Assembly (NCBI GenBank): GCA_964643255.1
Contig: CAZXSM010000002.1
Location: forward strand, 1-64,000
Direction of reading: 5' to 3'
From: JAAYRG01 sp964643255
GTDB taxonomy: Bacteria > Bacillota > Clostridia > Lachnospirales > Lachnospiraceae
Length of the DNA stretch: 64,000 nt
Within the stretch, counting starts at the first letter, position 1, and the number at the start of each line of letters is the position of its first letter. Positions 54,881 to 64,000 of this stretch are shown here, piece by piece. Made by a program: the position numbers and the translations under genes. The notes under the pieces were generated by a model. That model had not been told where the DNA came from. It did not search any database and worked only from the letters and a program-made list of their open reading frames with translations.

Positions 54881-55912
54881 ATGAGTTTTAAGTATAAGAA
54901 GAAAATTATATCTCCAGCGGAGCTTAGACAAACTTATCCTATATCTGAAGCAGATGCTTTGGTAAAACTTAATAGAGACAAAGAAATCAAAAAGGTAATT
55001 AGTGGAGAATCTGATAAGTTTTTACTAATTATTGGTCCATGTTCTGCAGATAACGAGGATTCAGTATTAGAGTATGCTTATAAACTTGCTAAAGTACAAG
55101 AAAAAGTAAAAGATAAAGTTATTATTATTCCTAGAATATATACTAATAAGCCGAGAACTACAGGAGAGGGCTATAAAGGTATAGCTCATCAACCTGATCC
55201 TGATAAAAAACCAAGTGTTAGTGAAGGAATTCTTGCCATGAGAAGACTTCATGTACGTGTTCTAAAAGAAACAGGGCTATCGGCAGCAGATGAAATGTTA
55301 TATCCAGAAAACTCATCTTATATGACAGATATTCTATCATATGTAGCTATAGGTGCACGTTCAGTTGAAAACCAACAACATCGTTTAGTAGCAAGTGGTA
55401 TGGATTGTGTTGCAGGTATGAAAAACCCTACAAGTGGTGATTTTAATGTTATGCTTAACTCTATAGTCGCCGCTCAAAAACAACATATTTTCCTATATCG
55501 TGGCTATGAGGTTCAAACGTCTGGTAATCCATATGCCCATGCTATAATTAGGGGAGCTGTTAATAAACACGGCCAGTCTATTCCTAATTATCATTATGAA
55601 GACTTAATATTGTTATCCAACCTATATCAAGAAAGAGACTTACAAAATCCAGCATTAATTATAGATGTTAACCATGCAAATTCTAACAAGGATTATTCAC
55701 AACAACCTAGAATAGTAAATGAAATCATGTATAACAGATCAATAAATTCCAGTTTAAATAATTTAATTAAAGGTGTTATGATAGAAAGTTATATCGAGTC
55801 TGGTAGGCAAGATACCCACGAACATGTTTATGGAAAATCAATTACCGACTCATGTTTAGGATGGGACGAATCAGAAAAGCTTATCTATTCAATAGCTGAT
55901 AAACTTAAATAA
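54881..55912 (+). CDS. aroF: DAHP synthase (first step of the shikimate pathway)
   Basis: Class I 3-deoxy-7-phosphoheptulonate synthase joining PEP and erythrose-4-phosphate, 343 residues from the ATG at 54881, behind AAGGAGG; the ATG at 54875 lies inside that site. Motifs: LLIIGPCSADNEDS, RIYTNKPRTTGEGYKG, GARSVENQQHR, IDVNHANSNKD, GVMIESYIESGRQ. The short type has no clear N-terminal ACT or chorismate-mutase domain. Gene stands alone on the plus strand with a two-way terminator after it. Confidence 0.94.
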   Translation: MSFKYKKKIISPAELRQTYPISEADALVKLNRDKEIKKVISGESDKFLLIIGPCSADNEDSVLEYAYKLAKVQEKVKDKVIIIPRIYTNKPRTTGEGYKGIAHQPDPDKKPSVSEGILAMRRLHVRVLKETGLSAADEMLYPENSSYMTDILSYVAIGARSVENQQHRLVASGMDCVAGMKNPTSGDFNVMLNSIVAAQKQHIFLYRGYEVQTSGNPYAHAIIRGAVNKHGQSIPNYHYEDLILLSNLYQERDLQNPALIIDVNHANSNKDYSQQPRIVNEIMYNRSINSSLNNLIKGVMIESYIESGRQDTHEHVYGKSITDSCLGWDESEKLIYSIADKLK

Positions 55913-55957
55913 TTCTATTTATTAAATATAAAATTATCATAAGGAATGACCTATTTA

Positions 55958-56007
55958 ACAAGACTATTATAAAAAGTGATAACTACAACTTTTTATAATA
56001 GTCTTGT
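55958..56007. terminator. Two-way terminator, 20-bp perfect stem
   Basis: ACAAGACTATTATAAAAAGT (55958-55977) and its exact inverse (55988-56007), ten-base loop, T-rich on both exits. Lies between the convergent aroF and spoIIM genes. Confidence 0.85.
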
Positions 56008-56008
56008 T

Positions 56009-56617
56009 TTAATTTAAAATACTAATTATCTTAATCAAGACAAAGGATCCAACATATGTTTCAAGTAAAGCTCCTAGGACCAAAAATATAGCTAAGACAA
56101 ATATAAATACTCCATATTTCCCTGCAATTTCTAATGTACTTCTTTTACGCAAACCATCATAATATAAATTCTTACATAGCCAGTATCCTCCACGAAAAGA
56201 TAAAACCAAGACCGCAAGATATACTATAATTTGAGGAAAGGTATAGCCTATAATTAAAAGTATCCCTTTGAACCCATATCCCATAATCATGACTGAAGCA
56301 AAAAAACCCGCTGAAATACCATAATACAACAAGATAAGAACCAGGCTACTAATCCCTATCTTTGTAAAGGAAATTCCCCAAATCAATGCAAAATTCTTAA
56401 AGTCCTTCCATAAGACATATTTTCTCAGAGTCTTATAGTCTATATCCATGTTTATCAATATTTCATAATATGCCCCATTAAGTAAATCAATCTCATCCCA
56501 ATAAAATCTTCTTAATACTCTAGAAAAAACTAATCCTAAAAATAGCCCAAAAGTAAAGACTATTAAGCCTGTCCAATTTTCTCCATATTTCTTCAGAAGC
56601 ATTTTTATGTATTTCAT
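56009..56617 (-). CDS. spoIIM: Stage II sporulation protein M
   Basis: 202 residues from the ATG at 56617 (after GAGGAG). Five or so membrane helices, FGLFLGLVFSRVL in the first and GYGFKGILLIIGYTFPQI in the middle, as in SpoIIM of Clostridia. With SpoIID and SpoIIP it remodels septal peptidoglycan for engulfment. Here it is a single gene, away from spoIID/P. Confidence 0.88.
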   Translation of the reverse strand: MKYIKMLLKKYGENWTGLIVFTFGLFLGLVFSRVLRRFYWDEIDLLNGAYYEILINMDIDYKTLRKYVLWKDFKNFALIWGISFTKIGISSLVLILLYYGISAGFFASVMIMGYGFKGILLIIGYTFPQIIVYLAVLVLSFRGGYWLCKNLYYDGLRKRSTLEIAGKYGVFIFVLAIFLVLGALLETYVGSFVLIKIISILN

Positions 56618-56713
56618 ACACTTTCTCCTCAATATATTCTCTAAGCAAAACTATGTATAATACTATGTCTTCTAATCAAGAAATATTCCAAAAGCAAACA
56701 TGATTCCCAAAAA

Positions 56714-56754
56714 CCAAAAATGCTAACTGAACAAACAAAGCTTGTCAGCTAGCA
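56714..56754 (-). terminator. Aspartate aminotransferase terminator
   Basis: TGCTAACTGA (56721-56730) pairs with TCAGCTAGCA (56745-56754) with one mismatch; TTTTTGG follows on the minus strand. Confidence 0.75.
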
Positions 56755-56803
56755 CCATTATTTCTTTTATTAAATTATCTTTCCTTATTACAAAATCTCT
56801 GTT

Positions 56804-58000
56804 CTAAAGCCCTTCAACAAAGCTTTGAATCCTGTCCATACCCTTTTTGATTTCCTCAAGAGAAACCGCATAGGATAAACGAATATAATCAGGACTTCCA
56901 AAGTCCATACAGGGAACAATTGCTACTTGGTAGTCATTAAGTAGTATATCTGCAAGATTACTAGTTGTCTCTATTTTCTTACCCTTATAAGACCTATCAA
57001 GTACATCTGTACAATCTACAAATATATAAAATGCACCTTTAGGATTAGTTAGGTCAAAGTAAGGCATGTTTTCCACTCTATCAACTATATATTTCCTTCT
57101 TTTATCAAATTCATTTCTCATATTAGCTACTGAATCTTGAGGCCCATTAATTGCCTCTGTTGCTGCTACTTGAGCAATTGAGTTTGGATTAGAGGTTTGG
57201 TGAGATTGAACACTGCTCATAAGTTTAGCAATTTCAGGACTAGAAGCCGTATATCCTATTCTCCAACCAGTCATTGCATAGCTTTTTGATACTCCACTAC
57301 ATGTAATAGTTCTCTTATATATTTCCTCATTTAATGATGCAATACTTATATGCTCAGCTTCATCATATACTAAATACTCATATATCTCATCTGATAAAAC
57401 ATAGATATCCTTTTCTACTATTACTCTAGCTATCTCTTCTAATTCTTCTTTATTGTATACAACTCCTGAAGGATTACTTGGTGAATTAAGAATAAAAGCC
57501 TTGGTTTTATCAGTACAAGCCTTCTCAATTTGCTCTGGAGTAATTTTAAAGTCATTGTCTTTAGTTGTTTCTACAAAAACTGGAGTGCCTCCTGCTAATT
57601 TAACAATTTCAGGGTAACTTAACCAATATGGTGTTTGAATAATAACTTCATCACCAGGATTTAATATGGCTTGAAATATATTAGTTAATGAATGTTTTCC
57701 ACCATTACTTATAACAATTTGATTTTCATTATAATCAATCTTATTGAATTCTTTTAGTTTCTTACATACCGCTTTTTTAAGATCATTGGTACCTGATGCC
57801 GGTGTATACCTAGTAAATCCTGCCTTAATAGCTTCTATTGCCGCATTAGATATATTATCTGGTGTATCAAAATCTGGTTCTCCTGCACCAAATCCAACAA
57901 CATCCATACCCATTGCCTTTAATTCCTTAGCTCTTGCAGTAATGGCAAGGGTTGATGACGGCTTTACATTACCTGCTTTTCTTGATAACTCTAACGACAT
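56804..58000 (-). CDS. aspB: Class I aspartate aminotransferase (AspB type)
   Basis: 398-residue PLP enzyme of subgroup Ib, converting oxaloacetate and glutamate to aspartate. VVGFGAGEPDFDTPDNI at the N-terminus, NSPSNPSGVVY, and the PLP Lys in SGVSKSYAMTGWRIGY identify it. The C-terminal FGSPDYIRLSYA holds the substrate Arg. Start ATG follows AGGAGG; single gene with its own terminator. It could also use aromatic amino acids, which would fit the DAHP synthase nearby, but the sequence does not tell. Confidence 0.93.
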   Translation of the reverse strand: MSLELSRKAGNVKPSSTLAITARAKELKAMGMDVVGFGAGEPDFDTPDNISNAAIEAIKAGFTRYTPASGTNDLKKAVCKKLKEFNKIDYNENQIVISNGGKHSLTNIFQAILNPGDEVIIQTPYWLSYPEIVKLAGGTPVFVETTKDNDFKITPEQIEKACTDKTKAFILNSPSNPSGVVYNKEELEEIARVIVEKDIYVLSDEIYEYLVYDEAEHISIASLNEEIYKRTITCSGVSKSYAMTGWRIGYTASSPEIAKLMSSVQSHQTSNPNSIAQVAATEAINGPQDSVANMRNEFDKRRKYIVDRVENMPYFDLTNPKGAFYIFVDCTDVLDRSYKGKKIETTSNLADILLNDYQVAIVPCMDFGSPDYIRLSYAVSLEEIKKGMDRIQSFVEGL

Positions 58001-58370
58001 TATATTCCTCCTATAATAAAGTTCATCTCATTTAATCATCTTATATTTTAATATAATATTAATATTTATATAAACCCTAGTCTTGTTTATATCTTTTTAA
58101 CTTTTAACATTAATTAAAACATTATTTTAGACATCTTATTATATAGTGATAAATAAAGCAAGTAAAATTTACAAGTATTTCACTTTAAAGTATTAAAACT
58201 TTGCCTAGATAAAGTTTATTTGTTTGTAGTTTTATATGAAATTATTGATATACAGGCTGTAATGCCTATCAAACTTGATAAAGATATAATGATAAAGATT
58301 AAAAAGATGGCTAAAACCACAAAGGTTTTAGCCGTTAAATTATAATTTATATAAGTCACTTATGTATTAA
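58001..58370. other. 370-bp intergenic stretch
   Basis: AT-rich DNA containing the aspB upstream region and the terminator of the ABC permease at 58309-58333. No gene, repeat or RNA motif is seen in the rest. Confidence 0.75.
58301..58333 (-). terminator. Terminator of the sugar ABC operon
   Basis: GGCTAAAACC (58309-58318), ACAAA loop, GGTTTTAGCC (58324-58333); ATCTTTTTAATC follows on the minus strand. Confidence 0.88.
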
Positions 58371-59531
58371 TTAGGACTCTGTATCCTGTCTCTTAGTTAT
58401 CACATCAAATGCAATAGCTGCTAATAAAACCAAACCTTTAATGGCCATCTGTACGTTAGCATCAATACCCATAATTGACATACCATTGTTTAGTACACCC
58501 ATGAATATTGCACCAATAACAACTCCAGGTACAGTACCAATACCACCATAAGCTGATGCCCCACCTACGTAACATGCTCCTATTGCGTCCATCTCATAAC
58601 TTTGACCTGCAGTCGGTGAAGCTGAATTAAATCTTGCTACAACTACTAGTGCAGCAACAGCACTTAAAAACCCCATATTTACATATGCTCTAAATAAAAC
58701 TCTGTTTGTATCTATACCACTTAGCTTGGCGGCTTTTTCATTACCACCTACTGCATAGAAGTAACGTCCTGTTACTGTATTAGATAAATAATAATTGTAT
58801 GCTAGTATTATTATCATTAATAATATTAATATTACTGGTATACCCTTATGTTGCGCCAGTGAGTAAGTTAGTGCTAAAATCACTAATGAAATAAGAAGAA
58901 CTTTTGAAATCCATGTGTTTCTATTTTCTAATTCATATCCTTTAGCAGCTCTGTTTTTTTGTTTGCTTATTTGATATAGGATAAATCCTATGACAATTAT
59001 CACTCCTACAATAATTGTTAATAGATTAATACTTCCATCTCCAAATGGGTCTGGAATAAAGCTATTAAATAAATTTAAATAATTGCTTGGAAATGGTGAT
59101 ATTGTAAGACCATCTAGAATTATCAGAGCAATACCTCTAAATAATAACATTCCTGAAAGTGTTGCAATAAATGCTGGTATACGTATATAGGCAATCCAAA
59201 ATCCTTGCCATATACCAATTATTAGACCTGCCACTAGGCAAATCACAATACTTAGGTATACATTAACACCGTTGGTAACCATTAATTTTCCTGCAAGGGC
59301 GCCTATAAGTGCAACCACAGAACCAATAGAAAGGTCTATATTACCGCCAGTTAAAATACACATTAACATACCGATTGCAAGTATTACAACATATCCATTT
59401 TGAGCAATTAAATTGGAGATGTTTTGTGGTACAAGCAGTATACCATTAGTGCTAATCGCAAAAATTATTGTAATTATTAGTAATGCTACTAACATTGCAT
59501 TATTTTTTAATATATCTTTTACTTTACTCAT
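58371..59531 (-). CDS. gguB: Monosaccharide ABC transporter permease (GguB/MmsB type)
   Basis: 386-residue membrane component with about ten helices; GILMCILTGGNIDLSIGSVVAL near the N-terminus and YYFAVGGNEKAAKLSG-type loop (YAVGGNEKAAKLSGIDTNRV) mark the RbsC/XylH family. A long central loop (ISKQKNRAAKGYELENRNTW) fits the GguB/MmsB subgroup. Start ATG follows AAAGGAG, three bases after the ATPase stop. Imports sugar bound by the ChvE-like lipoprotein. Confidence 0.92.
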   Translation of the reverse strand: MSKVKDILKNNAMLVALLIITIIFAISTNGILLVPQNISNLIAQNGYVVILAIGMLMCILTGGNIDLSIGSVVALIGALAGKLMVTNGVNVYLSIVICLVAGLIIGIWQGFWIAYIRIPAFIATLSGMLLFRGIALIILDGLTISPFPSNYLNLFNSFIPDPFGDGSINLLTIIVGVIIVIGFILYQISKQKNRAAKGYELENRNTWISKVLLISLVILALTYSLAQHKGIPVILILLMIIILAYNYYLSNTVTGRYFYAVGGNEKAAKLSGIDTNRVLFRAYVNMGFLSAVAALVVVARFNSASPTAGQSYEMDAIGACYVGGASAYGGIGTVPGVVIGAIFMGVLNNGMSIMGIDANVQMAIKGLVLLAAIAFDVITKRQDTES

Positions 59532-59534
59532 ACT

Positions 59535-61073
59535 TTAGACTCCTTTGCTGGTTTTTAAAATACATGACATAATCTTTTCTTGTGTTGCTTCTTCTTGAGT
59601 AAACTCTCCAACCAGCCTACCTTCATTTATAACATAAATTCTATCACACATACCTAGTAATTCTGGCATTTCAGAAGATATTAAAATTATTGACTTACCT
59701 TCACTAACTAGTTCATTTATAATAGTATAAATTTCATACTTTGCACCAACGTCAATACCCCTTGTAGGTTCATCAAGAATTAAAATTTCAGGCTCAGTAA
59801 ACATCCACTTGGCTAATAGTACCTTTTGTTGGTTCCCACCACTTAATGTTCCAACATGTTGTTCTACTGTGCTATATTTTGTATTCATTCTATCCGCATA
59901 ATCTTTAGATGCTTTAACCTCAAAATCACTATCTATAACTCCCTTATCACTGACTCTTTTGAGATTAGCTAGGGTAGTATTTAGCCGTATAGTATCTGAT
60001 ATTATAAGTCCATTTTCTTTTCGATCCTCTGTTATATAAGCTAGTTTTGCATCAATAGCCTGTCTAACAGTATTAAGTTCTACTTCTTGACCATTTATTT
60101 TTATAGTACCACTAATATTAGTCCCATAACTTTTTCCAAAGATACTCATTGCAAGCTCTGTGCGTCCTGCACCCATTAGACCAGAAATTCCAACAACTTC
60201 ACCTTTATGAACATTTAAGGATACATTATCTACCACTTTACGGTCCTGATCAAGATGATGATGAACTGTCCAATTGTCTACTTCAAAGTTCACATCGCCA
60301 ATCTCCACACCTGTTCGTTTTGGATAACGATCTCCTAATTCACGGCCAACCATGCCTACTATAATTCTATCTTCATCAACTTTTTTCTTTTTATTATCTA
60401 ATGTTTCTATAGTTGCTCCGTCTCGAAGTATTGTTATATTATCTGCAACATAAGAAACTTCGTTTAATTTATGAGATATAATTATAGAAGTTAAGCCCTT
60501 TTCTTGAAAATGTAGTAATAAATCTAATAATTGTCTTGAATCTTGTTCATTTAATGATGCAGTTGGCTCATCTAATATCAAGAGTTTTACATCCTTTGAT
60601 AGGGCCTTGGCAATTTCAACCATCTGTTGTTTACCAACACCAATATCCTTTACTTGAGTACGAGATGATTCGTTAAGACCTACTATATCTAAAAGTCTAT
60701 CTGTCTCACTACAGGTTTCTTCCCAATCTATAGCTAATTTACTCCCTCTCTCATTTCCTAAAAACACGTTTTCTGCTATCGTTAAATAAGGTATTAATGC
60801 TAATTCCTGATGTATAATAACAATACCCTTTTCTTCACTATCGTTTATCCCTTTAAATCTACACTCCTGTCCATTAAAAAGTATATCTCCTTCGTAGCTA
60901 CCATAGGGATGAACACCACTTAAGACATTCATTAAAGTAGACTTGCCAGCTCCATTTTCTCCGACAAGGGCATGAATTTCTCCTTCTTTTACTTGAAGAT
61001 TAACATTGTCTAGTGCACGAACTCCAGGAAAAAGTTTTGTTATGTTCTTCATTTCTAAGATATAATTTGACAT
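59535..61073 (-). CDS. gguA: Monosaccharide ABC transporter ATPase (GguA/MmsA type)
   Basis: 512 residues from the ATG at 61073 (behind AAGGAGGAG; the frame is open 16 codons further without a better site). Two fused nucleotide-binding domains: GENGAGKSTLMNVLSG, IGVGKQQMVEIAKAL, LILDEPTASL, then GLMGAGRTELAM (degenerate P-loop, usual for this family), LSGGNQQKVLLAKW, LILDEPTRGIDVGAK. Energises sugar uptake with the GguB-like permease. Confidence 0.95.
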   Translation of the reverse strand: MSNYILEMKNITKLFPGVRALDNVNLQVKEGEIHALVGENGAGKSTLMNVLSGVHPYGSYEGDILFNGQECRFKGINDSEEKGIVIIHQELALIPYLTIAENVFLGNERGSKLAIDWEETCSETDRLLDIVGLNESSRTQVKDIGVGKQQMVEIAKALSKDVKLLILDEPTASLNEQDSRQLLDLLLHFQEKGLTSIIISHKLNEVSYVADNITILRDGATIETLDNKKKKVDEDRIIVGMVGRELGDRYPKRTGVEIGDVNFEVDNWTVHHHLDQDRKVVDNVSLNVHKGEVVGISGLMGAGRTELAMSIFGKSYGTNISGTIKINGQEVELNTVRQAIDAKLAYITEDRKENGLIISDTIRLNTTLANLKRVSDKGVIDSDFEVKASKDYADRMNTKYSTVEQHVGTLSGGNQQKVLLAKWMFTEPEILILDEPTRGIDVGAKYEIYTIINELVSEGKSIILISSEMPELLGMCDRIYVINEGRLVGEFTQEEATQEKIMSCILKTSKGV

Positions 61074-61153
61074 CCAACTCCTCCTTACTTTATTAATAGG
61101 TGGACATATAAATAAGTCCACCTATTAGTTATTCTATATCTTCGTTCACTTAT

Positions 61154-62242
61154 TTACTTCAATTGATCTTCAGTATAGTAGCCTGAGTCAATTAATATTT
61201 CTTCGTAGTTATTAATATCTGCGAAAACTGGTTCACTTAAGAATGTAGGAATAACGCCTGTTCCATTGTCATAAGTTTCAGTATCATTTACAGGAACTTC
61301 TCCATCTGCAGCAATTGCATTTACCATATCAACAACTGAAGAAGCCAGTGTACGAGTATCTTTAAATACTGACATAGCCTGTGTTCCACTAATAATATTC
61401 TTAACTGATGTAATATCACAGTCTTGACCTGTTATTATAGGGAAATTACCTGCTTCATAACCTGCTCCAAGTAATGCGTTTGCAATACCATGTGCAACAG
61501 AGTCATTAGATGAAAGAACAGCATCTAGTTCTGTACCATCAGCATAAAAACCTGTTATAATGTTTTCCATTCTTTTTTGAGCTTCTTCTGTTGACCAGTT
61601 AAGAGTTGAAACTTCTGCAAGTTCTGTTTGACCAGATACAACAACTAATGTTCCATCATCTATGTATGGCTGTAGTACATCCATAGCTCCATCAAAGAAG
61701 AAGTAAGTATTATTATCATCTGTTGGACCTGTAAATAATTCAATATTAAATGGTCCGTCTTGGTTTTCTAAGTCTAGAGCTTCTTCTATATATTGACCTT
61801 GTATTTGACCAACTTTGTAATTATCAAATGTTGCATAGTATGTAACTGCATCTGACTCCATAATCAAACGGTCATAAGCAATTACCGGTATATCTGCTTC
61901 TTTAGCTTTTTCAAGAACAGGGCCTAGAGCATTTCCATCAATAGGTGCTATTACTAAAACATCACAACCACCTGTAATCATGTTCTCAATTTGTGAAAGC
62001 TGTGTACCAATATTGTTGTTGGCATATTGTCTATCAACTTGATAGCCTTCTTCTTTAAATGCAGCTTCCATGTTATCCCCATCTTGTGTCCAACGTTGTA
62101 AGTCTTTTGTTGGCATTGCTATACCAATTTTAATATCTGACTTATCTCCACTTCCTCCTGTGGTTTTACTATCACCACTACATGCTACTAATGTTAAAGC
62201 TAGTACCATTAAAACAATTGCGGTCCATAATTTTTTTCCCAT
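61154..62242 (-). CDS. chvE: Sugar-binding lipoprotein (ChvE/MmsE type)
   Basis: 362 residues from the ATG at 62242 (after AAGGAGG). Signal peptide with lipobox LVACSG, then a periplasmic-binding-protein type I fold. KIGIAMPTKDLQRWTQDGDN, YATFDNYKVGQIQG and ITGQDCDITSVKNI match ChvE, which binds several aldoses. It is 80 bases upstream of the ATPase and is the transport receptor of the operon. Xylose, glucose, arabinose or galactose are all possible. Confidence 0.92.
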   Translation of the reverse strand: MGKKLWTAIVLMVLALTLVACSGDSKTTGGSGDKSDIKIGIAMPTKDLQRWTQDGDNMEAAFKEEGYQVDRQYANNNIGTQLSQIENMITGGCDVLVIAPIDGNALGPVLEKAKEADIPVIAYDRLIMESDAVTYYATFDNYKVGQIQGQYIEEALDLENQDGPFNIELFTGPTDDNNTYFFFDGAMDVLQPYIDDGTLVVVSGQTELAEVSTLNWSTEEAQKRMENIITGFYADGTELDAVLSSNDSVAHGIANALLGAGYEAGNFPIITGQDCDITSVKNIISGTQAMSVFKDTRTLASSVVDMVNAIAADGEVPVNDTETYDNGTGVIPTFLSEPVFADINNYEEILIDSGYYTEDQLK

Positions 62243-62398
62243 AAAAAAATCCTCCTTCATATATATATCTTTGTATGTTACACAGTCAATATATCATAAA
62301 GGAGGTAGGACTAAATTGTTAAAATCTTTAAAATAATGTTTTGAGTTTATGATTTTCCAAATCATAGCATTTTATTGTTATTAAAAAAATCCTGTTCT

Positions 62399-63436
62399 TT
62401 ATTCACTAGTGTTTAAATACACGTCTTCTTTTAGATGAAATCCACTATCAATAATCACTTGATCAATATTATCTTTTGTTACAGCCACAGGCTCTAGTTT
62501 TATGTAAGGGACCTCATATGTACCATCATTAATACTATATTCTGTATCAAGTTCTTCCCCCTGGCCAAGTTTTACTGCAGATTCAGCCGCAATACTAGCT
62601 AGTTTGCCAATTGGTTTATATACTGTCATTGTTTGAATACCTTCTACTACTCTTTGGCAAGCAATTAAGTCAGCATCCTGTCCTACTACAGCAACCTGGC
62701 CTGCCATCCTATGTTCCGATAAAGCCCTTATTGCATTGTTAGCCAAATCATCATTACCACATATAATACCGTCAATACTATCTGTAATTTCAAAAGTCTC
62801 ATTAACAGCGGTAAAACCTTGTTCGGCAAACCAGCCTTCAGCATAGTCTTTATAAACAACTTCTATATTTGTCTCTTCTAATACTGAATTAATTCCTTCC
62901 TCTAACAAGACTACATTGTGATCAGTAAGAGGTCCTAATATTATTGATATCTTACCATCTTCTGGGATTGAATTTACTATAGATTCTGCCATTAGCCTCC
63001 CTACCGCTTCACTATCAATTGATACAAACAGATCAACATCTGCATTTCTTATTAAACGGTCATATGCAATAACTTTAACACCACTATTCCTTGCATTTTT
63101 AACTGCATCAGAAAGTGAATCGGAGTCTGATGCAATAATTACTATTACATCCATTCCTTTTTCCACAAAATATTCGATTTGCTTTATTTGCTCACTAACA
63201 CTACCACTACCTGCCTGAACATTGACATCAGCGCCTAATTCCTTTGCAGTTGATACAAATACATCTCTGTCTTTTTGCCATCTTTCAATTACATAAGATT
63301 CAAATGTTAATCCTATTTGAACCTTATCTTCTTGTTTTTGAATTCCTGTATCACTTTCTACTACTTCTGGACTGCACCCCATAAGCAGAACTAAAAGCAA
63401 CAATACTGTAGATAATTTAAATGAGTTTTTTTTCAT
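62399..63436 (-). CDS. Second sugar-binding lipoprotein (XylF-like, probable signalling receptor)
   Basis: 345 residues with signal peptide and lipobox LMGCSP (Cys21). PBP type I fold: QIGLTFESYVIERWQKDRD, VIAYDRLIRNADVDLFVSID, GNDDLANNAIRAL, VAVVGQDADLIACQRVV. Resembles XylF more than the downstream ChvE-like protein does. It starts eight bases after the AraC-type gene and is separated from the transporter by 140 bases, so it may report sugar to a sensor rather than feed the permease, as XylFII does with LytS/YesN in Clostridium beijerinckii. Start ATG follows AGGAGG. Confidence 0.85.
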   Translation of the reverse strand: MKKNSFKLSTVLLLLVLLMGCSPEVVESDTGIQKQEDKVQIGLTFESYVIERWQKDRDVFVSTAKELGADVNVQAGSGSVSEQIKQIEYFVEKGMDVIVIIASDSDSLSDAVKNARNSGVKVIAYDRLIRNADVDLFVSIDSEAVGRLMAESIVNSIPEDGKISIILGPLTDHNVVLLEEGINSVLEETNIEVVYKDYAEGWFAEQGFTAVNETFEITDSIDGIICGNDDLANNAIRALSEHRMAGQVAVVGQDADLIACQRVVEGIQTMTVYKPIGKLASIAAESAVKLGQGEELDTEYSINDGTYEVPYIKLEPVAVTKDNIDQVIIDSGFHLKEDVYLNTSE

Positions 63437-63444
63437 AATACCTC

Positions 63445-64000
63445 CTAAAATACACTTTCCCTAAATTCAGTGGGGGTTATACCTATATTTTTTTTGAAAA
63501 TACGACTAAAATAATTAGGATCTCTATAACCTACTTCAAAGCATATTTCTTTTATACTGATATCACTATTTTTCAACAGTTCTTCCGCCTTGATAATACG
63601 TAAACTAGTCAAATAATCTATAAAGTTCTCTCCAGTTTCTTCTTTAAATAACTTGCTAAAATAATATGGACTAATGTCTATCTTTTCTGCAACATCATCT
63701 AAAGAGATATCTCTTTTGTAATTTTCTAAAATGTATTCTTTCGCTTCCTTAATAGCACTGCTTATGTCTGTCTCTTTTTTTGCTATTATACTTGTTCCTA
63801 TTTTAATTATCTTTTCAAGAAAGTAATTTTTTAAGTCTTCTTCTGATTGTATTTGAATAATTTCATCTAAATAGTTTCCTCTATTAATGAAATCATAAGA
63901 ATTAACACCTAGTTGGTAGGCTTTATTTTCAAAATAAAGTAATGTTTCGTATATTTTTATATTTATATTAAAATCCTTCTCACTAAAATTTGTTATCATC
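63445..64000 (-). CDS. AraC-type regulator, 5' end cut by window (probable YesN-like response regulator)
   Basis: At least 184 codons; the first Met sits at the window edge, so the start is unknown. The last 100 residues are a double helix-turn-helix AraC domain: ISLDDVAEKIDISPYYFSKL, FKEETGENFIDYL and EICFEVGYRDPNYFSRIF, GITPTEF. The preceding helical part (about 1-80) resembles the linker of YesN response regulators, whose receiver domain would lie beyond the edge. It likely activates the sugar transporter genes that follow. Confidence 0.88.
   Translation of the reverse strand, partial: MITNFSEKDFNINIKIYETLLYFENKAYQLGVNSYDFINRGNYLDEIIQIQSEEDLKNYFLEKIIKIGTSIIAKKETDISSAIKEAKEYILENYKRDISLDDVAEKIDISPYYFSKLFKEETGENFIDYLTSLRIIKAEELLKNSDISIKEICFEVGYRDPNYFSRIFKKNIGITPTEFRESVF

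Noticed and set aside
62330..62380. Terminator between the two sugar-binding proteins
   Set aside because: A short TATGATTT hairpin exists, but no T run follows on the minus strand.
1..64000. CRISPR arrays, insertion sequences, rRNA or tRNA genes
   Set aside because: No regularly spaced repeats, transposase frames or conserved RNA gene sequences were seen.

Overview
The window is AT-rich DNA from a spore-forming, anaerobic, Gram-positive bacterium of the Clostridia, probably near the Lachnospirales. The main evidence is: GerA-family germination proteins and SpoIIM; the rplU-prp-rpmA / obgE / yhbY / nadD / yqeK / rsfS block; an L27 precursor with the Prp cleavage motif; the paired radical-SAM proteins next to an RNase E/G-family enzyme; and a giant two-domain acyl-CoA dehydratase activase. 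Most genes lie on the minus strand. I saw no rRNA, tRNA, CRISPR array or intact insertion sequence. Two runs of N (13509-13608 and 24320-24329) are assembly gaps. All calls come from reading the sequence; no database search was run.

Layout. 1-7.4 kb: edge of an unrecognised gene, then a galactoside-use operon read right to left (TetR regulator, GH2 glycosidase, GPH sugar symporter, GH36 alpha-galactosidase) with a 30-bp operator-like dyad in front. 7.4-8.0 kb: no intact gene; decayed remains of a membrane-anchored GGDEF protein and a strong terminator. 8-10.4 kb: VOC protein, lytic transglycosylase, RtcB. 10.6-13.4 kb: a metal module of a CopZ-like protein, a P1B ATPase with CPG in place of CPC, and a 100-residue HPEF protein; both ends carry a TTGAT-N4-ATCAA (FNR-type) box. 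13.8-16.6 kb: EamA transporter, rubrerythrin-like protein, tyrosine recombinase. 16.6-19.2 kb: a second metal module (ArsR/CadC-type repressor, separate metal-binding domain, CPC-type ATPase) behind a promoter with two palindromic operators. 19.4-20.6 kb: divergent yneA-like LysM gene and lexA with a cluster of SOS-box-like sites.

20.8-32.5 kb: chemoreceptor, TM2 and DUF2752 membrane proteins, then the ribosome and housekeeping block rsfS, yqeK, nadD, yhbY, obgE, rpmA, prp, rplU (with L21 leader RNA), RNase G and the two radical-SAM-linked proteins. 33-45 kb: tyrS, a SWIM/SNF2 helicase, DUF503, a D,D-carboxypeptidase, the 1410-residue activase, msrA and an OGG1-type glycosylase. 45-49 kb: spore germination genes in which the GerB-type permease and GerC-type lipoprotein form one 768-codon frame. 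49.5-58 kb: scpB, scpA, a site-2-protease-like protein without its zinc motif, a metallophosphoesterase, a second D,D-carboxypeptidase, a tandem Ig-like protein, DAHP synthase, SpoIIM and an aspartate aminotransferase. 58.3-64 kb: a ChvE/GguA/GguB-type monosaccharide ABC transporter, an extra XylF-like binding lipoprotein, and an AraC-type regulator cut by the window edge.

The most interesting items are the FNR-boxed CPG-ATPase module (its two promoters match in geometry only if the 100-N gap is collapsed on its 13-bp flanking repeat), the GerB-GerC fusion frame, and the catalytically dead-looking M50 homologue beside scpAB. No clearly new defence or mobile system was found.
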